A program made the translations under genes and the position numbers. Source: Clostridia bacterium (GTDB taxonomy: Bacteria; Bacillota; Clostridia; Lachnospirales; Cellulosilyticaceae). Taken from it: DNA of 64,000 bases. Under the pieces are notes generated by a model. The model ran no database searches and was not told the origin of the DNA. It worked only from the letters and a program-made list of their open reading frames with translations. Position 1 is the stretch's first letter. Each line of letters opens with the position of its first letter. Of this stretch, positions 1 to 7,848 are shown one piece after another. The stretch lies in assembly GCA_029239755.1 (NCBI GenBank), contig JARBUI010000018.1, positions 1 through 64,000 of the forward strand, read 5' to 3'.

Positions 1-2
1 TC

Positions 3-146
3 AGCTGGTATAAAATGGAATTATGCCAGCTTGTTAGTATGGGTAAAAATAAAAAGGAAAATTTGCTTATAGACTATTGACTTTTATTAGCAGGTTTTTT
101 TGTAATAAGCAGTCTCTTTGTTTTCCGAAGTGAAAAAAAGGAGCTG
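3..146 (+). other. Possible 5' part of the kinase gene, interrupted by TGA
   Basis: This stretch is in frame with the kinase that follows. Reading from ATG at 15 or 39 gives a basic segment (MGKNKKENLLIDY), then a TGA at 78-80, then a hydrophobic run (LLLAGFFVISSLFVF) that joins the kinase without another stop. That is the layout of the cytoplasmic N-terminus and first membrane helix of a YesM-type kinase. Either the gene carries a nonsense mutation or sequencing error, or the real protein starts at 147 and lacks this helix. No clear ribosome binding site precedes 15 or 39, and the upstream gene lies outside the window. Confidence 0.4.
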
Positions 147-1835
147 ATGAGTCAAGGTGCTCATACACTCAATCGTATAGATGATAGTGTAAGTTATTCT
201 ATTTATAATACCATTTATCAACAAGATGTGATGATGAGTAGTTCACAGTATAGACTATCCCTGAAAAAAGTTTTGAGGTATTCCAAAATGGACTTAAAAG
301 ACTCTATTTTTTTAAATGCCTTAAAAGAGCTGTTAGAAAAATATGAGTCTTCACACCCGTATATATATTCTGTATATCTGTATCTTAATGGTACCAATAG
401 AATAATAAACTCAACAACTGAGCAGCTGGCAGCTACGGATAATTTTTATGATCAGGATTGGATGCAGGAATATAGACTGATGAAAGAAAGTGAAAATCAG
501 TTCATATCTTCTCGCTCTTTACAGTTTTATAAATATGATGTCGCTGTTGATGTTATGACCATATATCAACGCATGACGTATATGGATGGCGTTATTGTTG
601 TTAATATCAAGAAAAAAGAATTTAATAGAATGATACACAGTTTATTAGCAACAGGTGACCAAATTATTAGTATTGTAAATAGTGATGGAGAAATTATTTT
701 TTCTAATGATGATAAGTTATATGGAAGCTCAGATTTTAAGAATAACATTATAAAAAAAATAATCCTTGAGTATCAAGAAAAGGGAGTCTATTCAAATAAT
801 CAAAGCTGGGTTAAGATTGATGGTAAAGACTATTTTATTTGTATGAAACAATCTAGTTGTTTTCCCGCATACCAAGTCTCATTGCTGCCATTATCCTATT
901 TTATGAAAAATAGCTCTATGCAAATTAAAGAAATCATTTTACTAGTCATATTCAACTTTTTCCTGATTATGTTTTTAGCATGGATTACTACAAAACGCTC
1001 ATTTAGATATATTGAGGAATGTATAGAAATTTTTTCGGCGGCAGAAAAGGGAGAAGTCATTGAAAAACCTGAATCAGCTATTAAAGATGAATATAGTCTG
1101 GTATTAAATAATATTATTTATTTGTATTTAAGAAATAATCAGATGCAAGTTAGGCTTATGGAAAAACAACATCAAAGTGAAATAGCTGAAATGATGGCAT
1201 TGCAGCTGCAAATCAATCCGCATTTTATCTTTAATACGCTGCAGACTATGGATATGGAAATATTAAAGGAGATTGGTAAAGAATCGACTTCTCATAGTAT
1301 GCTGCAAGAATTAAACAGCATCATAAAGTACATATTTACGAATCCAATGGTAATGGTTACTATTGAAGAAGAATTAAGCTATTTAAAAGCTTATTTTGAA
1401 ATACAGTATATAAGATTTCCTGGCAGAAGCATTGTTTATTATGAAGTTGATGAGGACGTTTTGTCCTATCAGATTTTTAGATTAATGCTGCAGCCGATGG
1501 TTGAAAACAGCTTTTGCCATGGTATGAAAGGGAATTTAGAGCCTCTTTATATTAAAATAAAAATTAAAAAGAAAGATTCTTATATTAAATTTACAGTGAT
1601 TGATAATGGTAAGGGAATGAATAAGCAAGAATTACAAGGTGTTTATGATAAGATTAATGATCCGAAATCTAAAAATATAGGCCTGACAAACTTAAATAGG
1701 AGGCTTATTCTCAACTATGGGGAGAGAAGCAAATTAGCTATCCAAAGTAAAATAAACTTCGCAACAGTCATAAGTTTTGAAATTCCCATAGAGAAAATGA
1801 TCCATGACACACTTTATAAAATAATAGAAACCTAA
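147..1835 (+). CDS. YesM-type sensor histidine kinase (N-terminus uncertain)
   Basis: Membrane sensor kinase of the LytS/YesM class, which normally phosphorylates a YesN-type AraC response regulator to control sugar uptake genes. Residues 1-255 form an extracytoplasmic sensing region. A membrane helix lies near 262-285. The phosphoacceptor His is in QINPHFIFN near residue 357 (His_kinase family), followed by an ATPase domain with N box LQPMVENSF near 448 and DNGKGM near 486. ATG 147 has an AAGGAG six bases upstream, but translating upstream shows a first membrane helix cut off by TGA at 78-80, so the annotated product lacks TM1. The permease and xylosidase genes behind it suggest it senses a plant oligosaccharide. 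The partner regulator would lie upstream of the window. Confidence 0.8.
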   Translation: MSQGAHTLNRIDDSVSYSIYNTIYQQDVMMSSSQYRLSLKKVLRYSKMDLKDSIFLNALKELLEKYESSHPYIYSVYLYLNGTNRIINSTTEQLAATDNFYDQDWMQEYRLMKESENQFISSRSLQFYKYDVAVDVMTIYQRMTYMDGVIVVNIKKKEFNRMIHSLLATGDQIISIVNSDGEIIFSNDDKLYGSSDFKNNIIKKIILEYQEKGVYSNNQSWVKIDGKDYFICMKQSSCFPAYQVSLLPLSYFMKNSSMQIKEIILLVIFNFFLIMFLAWITTKRSFRYIEECIEIFSAAEKGEVIEKPESAIKDEYSLVLNNIIYLYLRNNQMQVRLMEKQHQSEIAEMMALQLQINPHFIFNTLQTMDMEILKEIGKESTSHSMLQELNSIIKYIFTNPMVMVTIEEELSYLKAYFEIQYIRFPGRSIVYYEVDEDVLSYQIFRLMLQPMVENSFCHGMKGNLEPLYIKIKIKKKDSYIKFTVIDNGKGMNKQELQGVYDKINDPKSKNIGLTNLNRRLILNYGERSKLAIQSKINFATVISFEIPIEKMIHDTLYKIIET

Positions 1836-1889
1836 AAAGAGATTCTACATGTTGTAAGAAATGAATGACAACATGTAGAATCTCTTTTT
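1834..1889 (+). terminator. Intrinsic terminator after the kinase gene
   Basis: Perfect 22-bp inverted repeat (1834-1855 with 1868-1889) around a 12-nt loop, ending in a T run. It begins inside the kinase stop codon and separates the kinase from the ABC transporter genes. Confidence 0.85.
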
Positions 1890-1914
1890 AGGCTATAAGC
1901 AAAGAGGAGTAAAA

Positions 1915-1980
1915 ATGAAACTTTATCATAAATCCAACTCCTACAGAAGGTTAAAAGAAGATGCTATAATTTTTTTATGA
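1915..1980 (+). CDS. Possible 21-residue ORF ahead of the permease genes
   Basis: A 21-residue ORF (MKLYHKSNSYRRLKEDAIIFL) preceded by AAAGAGGAG at ideal spacing. The sequence is basic and then turns hydrophobic, which resembles the first residues of a carbohydrate ABC permease. It may be the stump of a deleted transporter gene or a short leader. No solute-binding protein gene follows, so deletion at this spot is plausible. No function is assigned. Confidence 0.25.
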   Translation: MKLYHKSNSYRRLKEDAIIFL

Positions 1981-2020
1981 GAAAAGTAATGAATAATAAA
2001 TGTGTTACGGAGGGCTTATA

Positions 2021-2923
2021 ATGAAAGCAAAGAAGACGTTGTCAATAAATTCTAAGCGAGAAAATCAAGCGTACTTGTATCTTTTACCATGGATCATCGG
2101 ATTTATCGTTTTTCAAGCCTATCCACTTATAGCGTCTCTTGTCTATTCGTTTAGTGATTATAATGTTTTGGATAAAATGAATTTTGTTGGGCTTGATAAC
2201 TATATTACACTTTTTACGAAGGATAAGGAATTTAAGAAATCACTTTTTGTTACAATTCAGTATGCACTGTATACTGTTCCTTTTAAGATCATCATGTCCC
2301 TATTAATAGCCTTGCTATTAAGTAAGAGCAGAAAGGGAATTGGTATTTTAAGAACAGTATATTATCTTCCCTCTCTATTTGGAGGAAGCATCGCAGTGGC
2401 TATTTTATGGAAGCTCATGTTTATGGATAATGGATTTATAAACTCGATATTAAGTTCATTTGGAATCGGCGGTATATCATGGCTTGGAAATCCGAAACTA
2501 GCCCTGCCGACACTGAGCCTTTTAGAGGCGTGGCAGTTTGGCTCATCAATGGTAATGTATTTGGCAGCACTAAAGGCAGTTCCAGTGGCGTTATATGAGG
2601 CAGCATCTATTGATGGTTCGGGGAAAATAAGATCCTTTTTTAGTGTAACATTTCCCCAGATATCTCCAATTATTTTCTTTAGTATTATCATGCAATCAAT
2701 CAATGCCCTGCAGAACTTTACCTCAGCGTTTACTATTACTTCAGGCGGTCCAATGAAATCGACTTATATGTTAGGACTTAAACTGTACAATGATGGGTTT
2801 ACTTATTTTAAGATGGGGTATGCAGCAGCCACGTCTTGGATTATTTTCTTCCTAATTGTAGGAACGACATTACTAATGTTTGCCTCTTCAAAGCTGTGGG
2901 TTTTCTATGGTGATGAAGCATAA
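2021..2923 (+). CDS. Carbohydrate ABC transporter permease (UgpA/MsmF-like)
   Basis: Inner-membrane permease of a CUT1-type sugar importer, 300 residues. Six hydrophobic segments are visible, beginning with YLYLLPWIIGFIVF near residue 20. The cytoplasmic EAA loop that docks the ATPase is present near 205 (YEAASIDGSG). ATG 2021 was chosen because GGAGGG lies seven bases upstream; the in-frame ATG at 2000 would put this ribosome binding site inside the gene. It pairs with the next permease. No solute-binding protein or ATPase gene is present in the cluster, so a shared MsmK/MsmX-type ATPase and a binding protein encoded elsewhere are likely. With the GH43 gene behind it, xylo-oligosaccharides are the probable cargo (inference). 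Confidence 0.9.
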   Translation: MKAKKTLSINSKRENQAYLYLLPWIIGFIVFQAYPLIASLVYSFSDYNVLDKMNFVGLDNYITLFTKDKEFKKSLFVTIQYALYTVPFKIIMSLLIALLLSKSRKGIGILRTVYYLPSLFGGSIAVAILWKLMFMDNGFINSILSSFGIGGISWLGNPKLALPTLSLLEAWQFGSSMVMYLAALKAVPVALYEAASIDGSGKIRSFFSVTFPQISPIIFFSIIMQSINALQNFTSAFTITSGGPMKSTYMLGLKLYNDGFTYFKMGYAAATSWIIFFLIVGTTLLMFASSKLWVFYGDEA

Positions 2924-2956
2924 ATAATTGATAAATGTTTAGGAGGATGAAGAAAA

Positions 2957-3805
2957 ATGAGTAAACTAAAAAAGAACACTATAAAAGAAATTATCGCATA
3001 TTCCATATTGATACTACTAGGTGTTATAATGATCTATCCACTCGTTTGGATGTTTTTTGCAAGCTTTAAGACCAACGAAGAGATCTACGGTTCAACCAAA
3101 TTATTGCCTTTGGCATATAGCTTAAAGTCCTACATAGAGGGATGGAAAGGAATCGGGGGAACTACCTATACAAGGTTTTTTATCAATACATTCGCTATGG
3201 TATTACCGACAACCTTATTAACTGTAATTTCAAGTTCAGTTGTAGCCTACGGCTTTGCAAGGTTTCGCTTTAAGGGAAAAGGGCTGCTGTTTGCAATGCT
3301 GCTAGCTTCGATGATGCTTCCTAATGCAGTTATTATTATCCCAAGGTATATGCTATTTAGAAATATAAATGTTTTAGATTCCTACTGGCCATTTTATCTT
3401 ACAGCGGGATTTGCATGTTATCCATTTTTTATCTATATGATAGTACAATTTTTTAGAGGCTTGCCTATGGACTTAGATGAGTCTGCCTATATAGACGGCT
3501 GCGGCACATTTCAAACATTCTTACATATTTTACTGCCATTAATGAAGCCAGCACTCTTTTCAGCAGGGTTATTCCAATTTTTATGGACCTATAATGATTA
3601 CTTTAATTCACTGATCTATATTAATTCTGTGAAGAAATACACAGTTTCTTTAGCACTAAAATTATCGCTGGATGCAGAGTCTGTTGTACAGTGGGATAAA
3701 GTAATGGCTGTATCAGGTATTGCGGTATTACCGGTTGTTATCCTATTCTTTATTTGTCAGAAATATTTTGTAGAAGGCATTGCAACAACCGGCTTAAAGG
3801 GTTAA
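2957..3805 (+). CDS. Carbohydrate ABC transporter permease (UgpE/MsmG-like)
   Basis: Second permease of the sugar importer, 282 residues, with six predicted membrane helices. The EAA-type loop is DESAYIDGCG near residue 175. AGGAGG lies ten bases before ATG 2957, and the gene starts 33 bases after the first permease stops, so the two are co-transcribed. The final helix ends in IATTGLKG, a common tail in this family. As for its partner, substrate specificity cannot be read from the permease itself; the neighbouring GH43 xylosidase is the only clue. Confidence 0.9.
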   Translation: MSKLKKNTIKEIIAYSILILLGVIMIYPLVWMFFASFKTNEEIYGSTKLLPLAYSLKSYIEGWKGIGGTTYTRFFINTFAMVLPTTLLTVISSSVVAYGFARFRFKGKGLLFAMLLASMMLPNAVIIIPRYMLFRNINVLDSYWPFYLTAGFACYPFFIYMIVQFFRGLPMDLDESAYIDGCGTFQTFLHILLPLMKPALFSAGLFQFLWTYNDYFNSLIYINSVKKYTVSLALKLSLDAESVVQWDKVMAVSGIAVLPVVILFFICQKYFVEGIATTGLKG

Positions 3806-3834
3806 AAATAAATAAAAAGAAAAGAGGTAGAGTT

Positions 3835-5394
3835 ATGCTTGTTAAAAATCCTGTACTAAAAGGTTTTAATCCTGACCCCTCTCTTTTAAGAGTTGGAGAA
3901 GACTATTATATTGCAACATCTACATTTGAATGGTTCCCTGGAGTATGCATTCATCACTCAAAGGATCTAGTCAATTGGGAAATTGCTGCATATGCTTTAA
4001 CAGATGATACGGAGCTCGATATGACCGGAATTGATATGGCATGTGGCATATGGGCACCTAACCTTACGTATTCTGAAGGATTATTTTATCTTGCTTATAC
4101 CATCGTATACACAAACAGAGCAAGATACAAAGATACTTTCAATTTCTTAGTTACAGCACCCAGTGTACAAGGACCATGGTCTAAACCGATACCATTAAGC
4201 AAATCAGGGTTCGATCCATCTATATTTCATGATGATGATGGAAGAAAGTATTTAGTTAACATGACAATAGACCACCGTGCCGATACCATACGTTTCAGCG
4301 GCATTGATGTACAAGAGTATGACCCTAAAAATAAAGTATTATTAGGAAATCCAGTCCGTGTATCAAGGGGAACAGCCATTGGAACTTCTGAGGGACCTAA
4401 TGTTATGAAACATAACGGTTATTATTATTTGGTTTTGGCAGAAGGAGGGACAGAGTTTAATCACTGTGCAACAGTTTTAAGATCTAAAAGCATATGGGGA
4501 CCTTACGCAGAAAATCCTCACAATCCTATCATTAAGTCCGCAGGGCAAGAAAACTGTCAATTGGCAAGAGCAGGGCATGCACAGGTTATTCAAGGCAAAG
4601 ATGGCAATTGGTACATGGCACATTTATGTTCAAGACCAATTGATAAGTGCAGCATTTTAGGAAGAGAAACAGCCATTCAAAATGTAGAGTGGACTGCAGA
4701 TGGATGGTTCAAGCTTTCCAAAAATAATCAATCAATGCCTGAAATAACATTTGAAATACCTTATGATACCGAGCAAAAAATAGACAAATCAGCCTTTGTT
4801 GATTTCTTTGATGGTAAAATCCCATTAGATTATATGACACTTAGAAAATCATTTACTTCTAATGGCATATCTGTCAAAAAGGGCGCTCTTTTAATAAAAG
4901 GCGGAGCCTCTGTTATGTCAAAGTATTTTCAAGGGCTGCTTGCACGAAGACAACAGAGTATGTACTGTGATCTTTCTACAGCTATGAATTTTGAGCCTAG
5001 GCATTTGAATCATATTGCTGGCTTACTCGTTTACTATAACTGTGACAATCATTATTATCTTAAAATGACAAAGGATGATAAAGGAAAACTTTTATGCGTA
5101 AGTTCCCTAGTCAATATGCAGCTGGAAGATAGTGTTTCTATTTATATAGAAGATAGCATATCTATTATTTATCTAAAAGCAGAAATCCGTGGAAAAGAGC
5201 TGCAATTCTATTATTCAACGGACAGTGTAAATTATAATAAGATTGGTGACATCTTAGATATGAGAAATATTTCAGATGAACGCATCGCCGGCAATGGTTT
5301 TACAGGTTCTATGTTAGGGGTTAACTGCTCCGACTGTCAGGGTGATGGGATAGAGGCAGAATTCTTATATTTAGATTATAAGGAATATGAATAG
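3835..5394 (+). CDS. Glycoside hydrolase family 43, probable beta-xylosidase
   Basis: Cytoplasmic enzyme (no signal peptide) of 519 residues, probably releasing xylose from xylo-oligosaccharides brought in by the adjacent transporter. The N-terminal five-bladed propeller shows NPDPSLLR near residue 12 with the catalytic base Asp, FDPSIFHDDDG near 125 and the general-acid Glu in GTSEGPNV near 183. From about residue 320 there is the beta-sandwich C-terminal domain typical of GH43 xylosidases. ATG 3835 follows AAGAGGTAG at good spacing; an in-frame ATG at 3754 would overlap the permease gene by 52 bases and is unlikely. Arabinofuranosidase activity is an alternative, since GH43 specificities overlap. 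Confidence 0.9.
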   Translation: MLVKNPVLKGFNPDPSLLRVGEDYYIATSTFEWFPGVCIHHSKDLVNWEIAAYALTDDTELDMTGIDMACGIWAPNLTYSEGLFYLAYTIVYTNRARYKDTFNFLVTAPSVQGPWSKPIPLSKSGFDPSIFHDDDGRKYLVNMTIDHRADTIRFSGIDVQEYDPKNKVLLGNPVRVSRGTAIGTSEGPNVMKHNGYYYLVLAEGGTEFNHCATVLRSKSIWGPYAENPHNPIIKSAGQENCQLARAGHAQVIQGKDGNWYMAHLCSRPIDKCSILGRETAIQNVEWTADGWFKLSKNNQSMPEITFEIPYDTEQKIDKSAFVDFFDGKIPLDYMTLRKSFTSNGISVKKGALLIKGGASVMSKYFQGLLARRQQSMYCDLSTAMNFEPRHLNHIAGLLVYYNCDNHYYLKMTKDDKGKLLCVSSLVNMQLEDSVSIYIEDSISIIYLKAEIRGKELQFYYSTDSVNYNKIGDILDMRNISDERIAGNGFTGSMLGVNCSDCQGDGIEAEFLYLDYKEYE

Positions 5395-5413
5395 GATAGT
5401 TTTGAAATTTAAG

Positions 5414-5449
5414 AGACGCCGCATTCCTGATTGGATGGGGCGTCTTTAA
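5414..5449 (+). terminator. Intrinsic terminator after the GH43 gene
   Basis: AGACGCC (5414-5420) pairs with GGCGTCT (5439-5445), followed by TTT. It ends the sugar operon on the plus strand. Confidence 0.7.
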
Positions 5450-5516
5450 TGATATGTAAGAATGGCTTGTAAACTTAATAAGTTAAACAAATATTCCAGT
5501 TAAGCATATACCTAAA

Positions 5517-5720
5517 TTACTCGTTATGATTATTGCTTTTGATAGTATCAACTATTATGAGTGTGCATATAACTACTATTGCACATAGTATAGATATTGC
5601 ACTAACGGCAAGCCCTATCTCACCTGGACCTGCGCCAATTGCAGTTCCCACATTTATAGATAAAAACTCCACAATCCAAAAAACGAAAAATCCTATAAAA
5701 ATGTAGCCAATATATTTCAT
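5517..5720 (-). CDS. Small two-helix membrane protein, unknown
   Basis: A 67-residue protein not recognised as a named family. Two hydrophobic segments (about residues 4-24 and 38-58) frame a glycine-rich loop (GAGPGEIG), with a short hydrophilic tail (KSNNHNE). A GGGAGG stands a few bases before its ATG, so translation is likely. It is the last of a row of small minus-strand genes between the GH43 terminator and the dapL operon, 48 bases downstream of an acetyltransferase. The row has features of a gene-cassette array; small membrane proteins are common cargo there. Confidence 0.6.
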   Translation of the reverse strand: MKYIGYIFIGFFVFWIVEFLSINVGTAIGAGPGEIGLAVSAISILCAIVVICTLIIVDTIKSNNHNE

Positions 5721-5768
5721 TAAAACCTCCCTGTATTCATAGGAAAAAAGTAAAGTATCACCTATATA

Positions 5769-6230
5769 TTATCCTTTTATTTCCTTTTCATATTTAAACA
5801 TTGTTAGTATATCTGAATGTTTGTATTCTCCTATCTTAACATAGCCCATCTTTTCATAAAAATAATGATTTCTAGTACTTTTAGATGGAGTAATCAATTC
5901 CCACTTTTTAACCTTATGATTGTCTTTTTCAATAAATCTAATTGCTTCTTGGCCTATTCCAAGGTTATGAAATTCTGGTACAACACACAAAACTCTTAAG
6001 TAGTAATTTTCTTCATCTATTTCACGAATTATTATATCACCAACTATCTCACAATTGTATTCAATAACATAAACTATAAGTTCATTTATGTAGTTATTCA
6101 TAGCTTCTCTTGACTCATTATAGGCGGGGCATTCATTGTATTTTATATAATCTTCATAGAAGCTTCTGTTCTGTACCTCAATTAACTTATCTATATCTTT
6201 AATGAGTGTTCTTCTAAAGTTAATATTCAT
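5769..6230 (-). CDS. GNAT family N-acetyltransferase
   Basis: Acetyl-CoA-dependent acetyltransferase, 153 residues, single GNAT domain. The acetyl-CoA binding segment is recognisable (LRVLCVVPEFHNLGIGQEAI near residues 78-97, where the usual Q/RxxGxG/A appears as NLGIGQ), followed by NHYFYEKMGYVKIGE near the C-terminus. The substrate cannot be predicted; members of this size modify antibiotics, amino acids or protein N-termini. It lies downstream of a palindromic intergenic element (6262-6308) in the row of small accessory genes. Acetyltransferases are among the most frequent genes in mobile cassettes, which fits the context. Confidence 0.85.
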   Translation of the reverse strand: MNINFRRTLIKDIDKLIEVQNRSFYEDYIKYNECPAYNESREAMNNYINELIVYVIEYNCEIVGDIIIREIDEENYYLRVLCVVPEFHNLGIGQEAIRFIEKDNHKVKKWELITPSKSTRNHYFYEKMGYVKIGEYKHSDILTMFKYEKEIKG

Positions 6231-6261
6231 TGAAATGAGCCCTTTCTTAATTACAATGTTA

Positions 6262-6308
6262 TTTAGCGGCTAACGTTTCGCATTCTAACACCTACGCAGA
6301 CTTAGGTA
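6262..6308 (-). repeat. Cassette-array palindromic element A
   Basis: Intergenic element directly 3' of the 6313-6768 gene. Read on the minus strand it contains an ACCTA/TAGGT hairpin, then AATGCGAAA and ACGTTAG (plus-strand CTAACGT at 6270-6276), then TTAGC-C-GCTAA. The block TTTCGCATT (6276-6284) followed five bases later by ACCTA (6290-6294) recurs in element B. Function is not known; an attC-like recombination site is one hypothesis. Confidence 0.45.
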
Positions 6309-6312
6309 ACTC

Positions 6313-6768
6313 TTATCTTAGTGTGCTTCTATCAACAATATCATCAATAATTTCAACTACATTTCTTACGCATGCCTTACAAACCGTATTCAATAAATCT
6401 TTGTCTTTAAACTCCTTTTGTCCTTCCAGAGTTGTCAATTCACAATCTCCGAGTAATCTTCGACAAATAAAAGCTCCTTGTCTTTCTGTAAACTTATCCA
6501 TTAATTCTCTTGTTATAAGATATGTATTTTCAGTTAAAGAACGATCTTGATTTTCCCCTCTTCCATATAACATACCTATAACCATAATTCCACCTGAAAC
6601 GGCACCACAAACCTCTTCTTTGCGCCCCATACCAGCACCAAAGCCACATGATAATTTCAATGCTGTATCTTTATCAAAATTTAAATAGTCACAAAATGAA
6701 TATAAAACTGCTTGCGCACAGTTATATCCGTCTAGAAACCTCTCAACTGCAACATCTGATCTTTTCAT
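6313..6768 (-). CDS. C_GCAxxG_C_C family protein
   Basis: Putative redox protein of about 151 residues in the family named for its cysteine pattern. Visible are YNCAQAVL near residue 14, the signature CGFGAGMGRKEEVCGAVSGG near 40-60, and C-terminal cysteines in FICRRLLGDC and VCKACVR. These cysteines probably hold a metal cluster or form disulfides; the family has no settled biochemical role. The start is the ATG at 6768, after AGAAGGGGG, which overlaps by four bases (ATGA) with the end of a tiny ferredoxin-like ORF, implying translational coupling. The upstream in-frame ATG at 6813 has no ribosome binding site. Neighbours are small cassette-like genes. Confidence 0.85.
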   Translation of the reverse strand: MKRSDVAVERFLDGYNCAQAVLYSFCDYLNFDKDTALKLSCGFGAGMGRKEEVCGAVSGGIMVIGMLYGRGENQDRSLTENTYLITRELMDKFTERQGAFICRRLLGDCELTTLEGQKEFKDKDLLNTVCKACVRNVVEIIDDIVDRSTLR

Positions 6769-6866
6769 CCAGTTATCCCCCTTCTTTCTATTTCTATATC
6801 TCTTAAAAAACAATCTTTAACGCATTTTTCATAGCCAATGCACTTTTTGGTATCTATAATTATCAT
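6765..6866 (-). CDS. 33-residue ferredoxin-like mini-protein or remnant
   Basis: Short ORF with a good ribosome binding site (GGAGG seven bases before the ATG at 6866). The product begins MIIIDTKKCIGYEKCVKDCF, closely resembling the first 4Fe-4S motif (CxxCxxCxxxC) of the ferredoxin domain found at the N-terminus of some clostridial nitroreductases, but the second cysteine is Tyr and the protein stops after ITG. Three cysteines cannot ligate a normal 4Fe-4S cluster alone. Its stop codon overlaps the start of the C_GCAxxG_C_C gene (ATGA). It is either a decayed ferredoxin-nitroreductase stump or a retained leader that couples translation. Confidence 0.55.
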   Translation of the reverse strand: MIIIDTKKCIGYEKCVKDCFLRDIEIERRGITG

Positions 6867-6879
6867 ATTCTAGCCTCCA

Positions 6880-7128
6880 TTATTCATGTTTTACATTCTT
6901 TAATGCAAAGCAGGCTTGATCATAATCTTTTTGATGTACATAGACATAATACATATGGGCATACTTCATATTCTGCCCGAATGAACCCCTGCCTGAACTT
7001 GATCCAAAGTTGTTAGCGATTTTGTATTTATATTTAATCTTACTAAAATCCAAAGCATCCATTACTTTGTTAAATTGTTGAAGTGAATACCCACAATATA
7101 CCTCTTTTTGATTCCAAATCATTATCAT
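6880..7128 (-). CDS. Small DUF2007-like protein
   Basis: An 82-residue soluble protein. A beta-alpha-beta layout (KEVYCGYSLQQFNKVMDALD at 7-26, and MYYVYVHQKDYDQACFALKN at the end) resembles the small DUF2007 'putative signal transducing protein' fold; this is a weak family match from memory. The middle is rich in Gly and Ser (FGSSSGRGSFGQ). GGGGGA lies about seven bases before its start at 7128. Its stop is directly followed by TGGAGG, the ribosome binding site of the ferredoxin-like mini-ORF, so these genes and the C_GCAxxG_C_C gene form one transcription unit. Confidence 0.6.
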   Translation of the reverse strand: MIMIWNQKEVYCGYSLQQFNKVMDALDFSKIKYKYKIANNFGSSSGRGSFGQNMKYAHMYYVYVHQKDYDQACFALKNVKHE

Positions 7129-7265
7129 ATACTTTCCCCCTACATTTTATCTTTAAACGGATTTTCTGTCTCTTTAATAATAAGTTGAAAAGCTTTTTAT
7201 ATAATCGATATCACCTGAGAGCATAGAGGTCATAACCTTAGTAAAACCAAAGTATTATCATTAAG

Positions 7266-7661
7266 TTATACAAGAAGTACTTGATACCCCCATATTACTG
7301 CTAAAACTGTCAATGCACCACAACTTATAATTTCAATTAAGATTCTTTTTCTTTTAACCTTATGATAACACTTAAAATTCAAAATGGTCTTAGTTAAATT
7401 GATACTACTCAGAAGGTATACGATGTACGCATATAAGTAAACAGATGATTTAGCAAAGAAACTAAAATACCAAAGTGGCATTAAAGAACCGAAATACGAA
7501 ACTATAATAATTGGTTTCCATTCATATCCCTTTCTAAGCCTAAATGCAATAGGGTCATACTCGTTCCTTTGATAAGCACGTATATCTGACCAAATAGTTA
7601 TTAGTGTTGATGCAAATCCGATGATAAGAAAAAAATACTTCAACAAAAAATATCCCTCCAT
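7266..7661 (-). CDS. Four-helix membrane protein, unknown
   Basis: A 131-residue integral membrane protein with predicted helices near residues 6-24, 48-68, 72-92 and 108-128. A basic patch (KCYHKVKRKR) precedes the last helix, so it faces the cytoplasm. I do not recognise the family. GGAGGG lies close upstream of the ATG at 7661. It sits alone between element B and a 137-base spacer in which I see no strong hairpin, in the same orientation as the rest of the array. Confidence 0.55.
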   Translation of the reverse strand: MEGYFLLKYFFLIIGFASTLITIWSDIRAYQRNEYDPIAFRLRKGYEWKPIIIVSYFGSLMPLWYFSFFAKSSVYLYAYIVYLLSSINLTKTILNFKCYHKVKRKRILIEIISCGALTVLAVIWGYQVLLV

Positions 7662-7754
7662 TTACAGCATTTATTTATGAATACTTAAAATGTTCTAACT
7701 TACTCTTAAATAAATGCAAAGCTGAAACTTTGTATTAATCGCCCTTTCTCTTAA

Positions 7755-7845
7755 AGTTACGTATAGCTTTTCGCATTGTCGCAACCTATCTTGCTTTTTT
7801 ATGCCACATTAAAAAAATGATGCGATCCGAAGAATGTGGTTATGA
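7755..7845 (-). repeat. Cassette-array palindromic element B
   Basis: Lies directly 3' of the 7849-8277 gene. Read on the minus strand: ATAAC near the gene end, a CCACATT/AATGTGG hairpin (7804-7810 with 7833-7839), then TAGGT, AATGCGAAA and TACGTAAC. TTTCGCATT (7769-7777) plus ACCTA (7784-7788) match element A. The closing ACGTTAG of the other elements is degenerate here (ACGTAAC). Confidence 0.4.
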
Positions 7846-7848
7846 TTG

